Shown here: one piece after another, positions 43,284 to 45,276 of the stretch
Position numbering within the stretch: the first letter of the stretch is position 1
Layout: the number at the start of each line of letters is the position of its first letter
NCBI GenBank assembly: GCA_017882715.1
Contig: JADGOY010000010.1
Coordinates: 1-45,276, forward strand
DNA from: Nakamurella sp.
GTDB taxonomy: Bacteria > Actinomycetota > Actinomycetes > Mycobacteriales > Nakamurellaceae
Direction: 5' to 3'
DNA: 45,276 nucleotides
Notes under the pieces: model-generated
What the model was told of the DNA's origin: nothing
Databases searched by the model: none
The model's input: the letters and a program-made list of their open reading frames with translations, nothing else
Made by a program: the position numbers and the translations under genes

Positions 43284-44057
43284 ATGCCCACCAGATCCGA
43301 ACCGTGGCCTGCGGGCACACCCTGTTGGGTCGACCTCGGGGCGCCGGACGTCGCGGCGTCCACCGCGTTCTACGGCGCGGTGCTGGGCTGGTCATTCTTC
43401 GACAGCGGCGAGGAGTTCGGGCACTACAACATCTGTCAGGTGGACGGTCACGCGGCGGCCGCGATCGGTCCGAAGCAGGACCGGTCCCAGCCCACGGCCT
43501 GGACGGTGTACCTGGCCAGCGACGACGCCGATGCCACGGCTGCGACGATCACCGCCAACGGCGGAACCGTGCTCGCCGAGCCGTTCGACGTCCCCGGGAA
43601 CGGCCGGATGACCATCGCGATGGATCCGGCGGGCGCCGCGTTCGGGGTGTGGCAGGCCGGCGGCACGATCGGCGCCGAGATCTACAACGAGCCCGGCGGT
43701 CTGACCTGGACCGACGCCCGGCTCACCGATCCCGACGCCGCCCGCGCCTTCTACACCGACGTTTTCGGCTACTCCTACCAGAACCTGGATGGAGCCCCGG
43801 GCGACTACACGACCTTCCATCTGGGCGGAGACCCGTTGGGAGGTATGGGCGGCATGATGGGCGCCCCGGCCGGCACGCCGTCCCACTGGGTGGCCTACTT
43901 CTCGGTCGCGGATGTGGATGCCGCGGTCGCGGCCGCGACCGGCGGCGGCGGCACGCTGCTGGGCGATCCGATGGATACCCCGTTCGGGCGGATGGCATTT
44001 CTGACCGATCCGGACCAAGCCGTCTTCGCCCTCGCCGGCCCACCGCCCGGCGCTTGA
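43284..44057 (+). CDS. Two-domain VOC-family protein
   Basis: 257 residues with two tandem VOC domains: TPCWVDLGAPDVAASTAFYG to MDPAGAAFGVWQA, then LTWTDARLTDPDAARAFYTD to LTDPDQAVFALA. The fold includes glyoxalases, dioxygenases and antibiotic-binding proteins; metal ligands are not fully conserved, so it may be a binding protein. ATG 43284 has AGGAGG 7 bases upstream, which decides the start. Similar two-domain VOC proteins are frequent in actinobacteria. Confidence 0.9.
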   Translation: MPTRSEPWPAGTPCWVDLGAPDVAASTAFYGAVLGWSFFDSGEEFGHYNICQVDGHAAAAIGPKQDRSQPTAWTVYLASDDADATAATITANGGTVLAEPFDVPGNGRMTIAMDPAGAAFGVWQAGGTIGAEIYNEPGGLTWTDARLTDPDAARAFYTDVFGYSYQNLDGAPGDYTTFHLGGDPLGGMGGMMGAPAGTPSHWVAYFSVADVDAAVAAATGGGGTLLGDPMDTPFGRMAFLTDPDQAVFALAGPPPGA

Positions 44058-44165
44058 CGACTCGAACACAGCATTCCGTTATCGGCGGCCGCAGCCGCAA
44101 GCCTCCACGTTGGCTGCGCCGATCTGGGCCGCTTGCTGTTACCTACGCTGACCGGCGTTGCCTGG

Positions 44166-44285
44166 TCAGTTGCGACACCCGACCGGCTGTGATGCTTTGC
44201 CGACGTTCCACAGAATCAGCGGGGCGCCGACCAGCAGCAGACCCAACCCCACCAGCCCGACGACCAGGGTGACCAGACGTCTCAC
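44166..44285 (-). pseudogene. Truncated Tad-locus gene (N-terminus of a LysM/BTAD-type membrane protein)
   Basis: GTG 44285 lies 2 bases after the TadE/G stop, with GGAGG 6-7 bases upstream. It reads MRRLVTLVVGLVGLGLLLVG (V read as the start Met), then APLILWNVGKASQPVGCRN and TGA at 44166. In actinobacterial Tad/Flp loci the gene after TadE/G usually begins with just such a basic residue plus membrane helix and continues for hundreds of residues (LysM or BTAD protein). Here only 39 residues remain. It could alternatively be a genuine small membrane gene. Confidence 0.55.
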
Positions 44286-44287
44286 GT

Positions 44288-44713
44288 TTATCCTCCGCCC
44301 ACGCTCCGGACGAGATCCGCTCGACCGGTGCCGCGCGCCGTCATGCGGTCGATGTTGATCAGCCCGAGAAACACGGTCTTCGTGGTAATCGTCACCGTGA
44401 CGTTCAGCTGGCTGCCGTCGATCCGGACGGTGCCATGCAGGTTCCCGTCGGTGTTCGCGGCGGCCAGATACTTTTCCGCGGCCCCGGTGACCGCGGTGGG
44501 GTCGGTGACCCCGCCTGGCGTGGAGGCCTGCAACCCGGCGCGGGCGGCTTCGGTGGCGACCCGCTCCGCTCGGACACTCGCCTGCACCTGCGCGCCGCCG
44601 TCAACGGCCAGGCCGATGAACAACAGGATGCCGATCGCCATCACGACGACGTAGCTGGTCACCGCGGCGCCGCGGTCCGGGTCCGCCAGCAACGCCTTCC
44701 ACCGGCCCGTCAT
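44288..44713 (-). CDS. TadE/TadG-family pilus assembly protein
   Basis: 141 residues. The N-terminus DPDRGAAVTSYVVVMAIGIL with one membrane helix (about 17-37) is the class III pilin-like/TadE signature, followed by an outer domain (AERVATEAARAGLQASTPGG, VRIDGSQLNVTVTITTKTVF). Minor pseudopilins of the Tad/Flp system have this shape. The start overlaps the upstream TadE gene's stop by 4 bases (ATGA). Confidence 0.85.
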   Translation of the reverse strand: MTGRWKALLADPDRGAAVTSYVVVMAIGILLFIGLAVDGGAQVQASVRAERVATEAARAGLQASTPGGVTDPTAVTGAAEKYLAAANTDGNLHGTVRIDGSQLNVTVTITTKTVFLGLINIDRMTARGTGRADLVRSVGGG

Positions 44714-45157
44714 GGCGTGGACCTTTCACGGAACACGTCGATCGGCGAGACGCGGACGTCCGTGATCGTCATCGTTCCGGGGAGGCCGGGCACCGCGTAC
44801 TTGGCCAAGGGAAGGGTGCACTGGACGGTCGTCCGAACCGCGGCGCCGGGTGTGCGGTCGGCGAATTCGGAGGGGTCGACATCGACGTGGACGTCGTCGC
44901 AGTCCAGTCCCCGGTCGGCGAGCGCGGCCCTGGCCGCCGCCTGACCTGCCTGTTGGGCGGTATCCGCGCCGCGTTGCAGCGAGGCGGCGCGGGCCGCGGC
45001 CGTGGCGGCGGCGGCGGCGGCGGCGGCGCCGTTACCTCTGACGATGTTTCCGCCGGCCACACCGAAAAACGAGCAGGATCATCAGGATCGGCACCACGAT
45101 GACCAGTTCCAGGCTCTCGGTGGCGCCGCGTTCAATGCCGCGGGCCGCTGTCAGCAC
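44710..45157 (-). pseudogene. TadE-family protein with a frameshift in a T5 run
   Basis: The upstream frame from GTG 45157 reads VLTAARGIERGATESLELVI with VVPILMILLVF (TadE helix), then goes out of frame. The other frame continues AGGNIVRGNGAAAAAAAATA with AARAASLQRGADTAQQAGQA, a canonical TadE segment, to TGA at 44710. Deleting one T from the TTTTT run (plus-strand A5 at 45065-45069) restores LLVFGVAGGNIVRGNG. The frameshift could be real, a sequencing error in a homopolymer, or a phase-variable switch. A gene 148 residues long would result from repair. Confidence 0.75.
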
Positions 45158-45276
45158 CAGTCGAACGACCCAGACATCCGTTACAGCCGATGGCCGCGTT
45201 GAGTTGAGCCATCCCACGGGAGACATTGCCAGCAACTCCATCACCTACAACCGCACCCAACAGGTAGGGCCGCATG
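45132..45276 (-). CDS. Partial upstream Tad-locus gene (uncertain)
   Basis: A minus-strand frame open from the window edge ends at TGA 45132-45134 and overlaps the TadE start. The visible part reads RPYLLGAVVGDGVAGNVSRG and MAQLNAAIGCNGC. This could be the end of a small Flp-pilin or TadC-associated gene, but with only about 46 residues no family is certain. It may be a chance frame. Confidence 0.3.
   Translation of the reverse strand, partial: MRPYLLGAVVGDGVAGNVSRGMAQLNAAIGCNGCLGRSTGADSGPRH

Noticed and set aside
45065-45069. Programmed ribosomal frameshifting in TadE
   Set aside because: There is only a T5 run with no X-XXY-YYZ slippery heptamer or clear downstream stem; an indel or sequencing error is simpler, though not excluded.

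Overview
The window is about 45 kb of high-GC DNA (third codon positions almost all G or C, many GTG starts, start/stop overlaps) and is typical of an actinobacterium. The first 14 kb carries the conserved actinobacterial cell-division and cell-wall block: rodA-pbpA-pknA-pknB, then trpG/pabA, a class E sortase, a DUF881 protein, crgA, a PH-domain membrane protein, a rhomboid protease and a cyclophilin. The order matches the origin-proximal Mycobacterium tuberculosis genes Rv0009-Rv0017 (known synteny). A cell-wall lineage such as Nakamurellales/Frankiales is plausible, but genus cannot be decided from the sequence alone.

Layout. 1-6676: SEDS glycosyltransferase, transpeptidase and two Ser/Thr kinases, the first three coupled by 4-base overlaps or touching start/stop codons. 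6771-8393: membrane-anchored HtrA protease. 8457-11461 (minus): a six-gene run including a 51-aa membrane gene immediately after the sortase. 11600-13937: crgA, PH protein, rhomboid, cyclophilin. 14063-16025: lipoprotein, VOC protein with ArsR regulator, Zur-type regulator. 16045-31511: accessory region with intact genes (Nudix, CoA-transferase III, DUF2807 lipoprotein, acyl-CoA desaturase, PIG-L deacetylase, VWA/substrate-binding protein, SH3-zincin, aldo/keto reductase, endonuclease IV-like protein) interspersed with decayed genes. 31957-39221: a broken gene, an operon of two P-loop ATPases, DUF1501 and HNH-endonuclease remnants, two membrane proteins, and a TetR/SRPBCC pair. 39319-45276: Fic pseudogene, a phosphotransferase/MarR divergent pair, PPK2 kinase, a two-domain VOC protein, and the end of a Tad/Flp pilus locus.

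Two things stand out. First, from 16 kb to the end there are about thirteen broken genes: a CDF transporter with its middle deleted, a NarL-type response regulator, two SARP/BTAD regulators, an AAA ATPase, an aldo/keto reductase, a VapC toxin, a Trp-to-stop hypothetical gene, DUF1501, an HNH endonuclease, Fic, TadE and a truncated Tad-locus gene. One of the SARP-ATPase remnants appears to have had its Walker B segment inverted in place. Second, three small regulator modules each carry a near-perfect inverted repeat beside or over the start codon (ArsR 15483-15498, TetR/SRPBCC 39218-39239, MarR/phosphotransferase 41268-41306). The two-ATPase operon also has a short palindrome in an apparently leaderless promoter. 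These are the best candidates for undescribed regulatory or conflict systems here.

No rRNA, tRNA, CRISPR array, complete insertion sequence or integrase was recognised.
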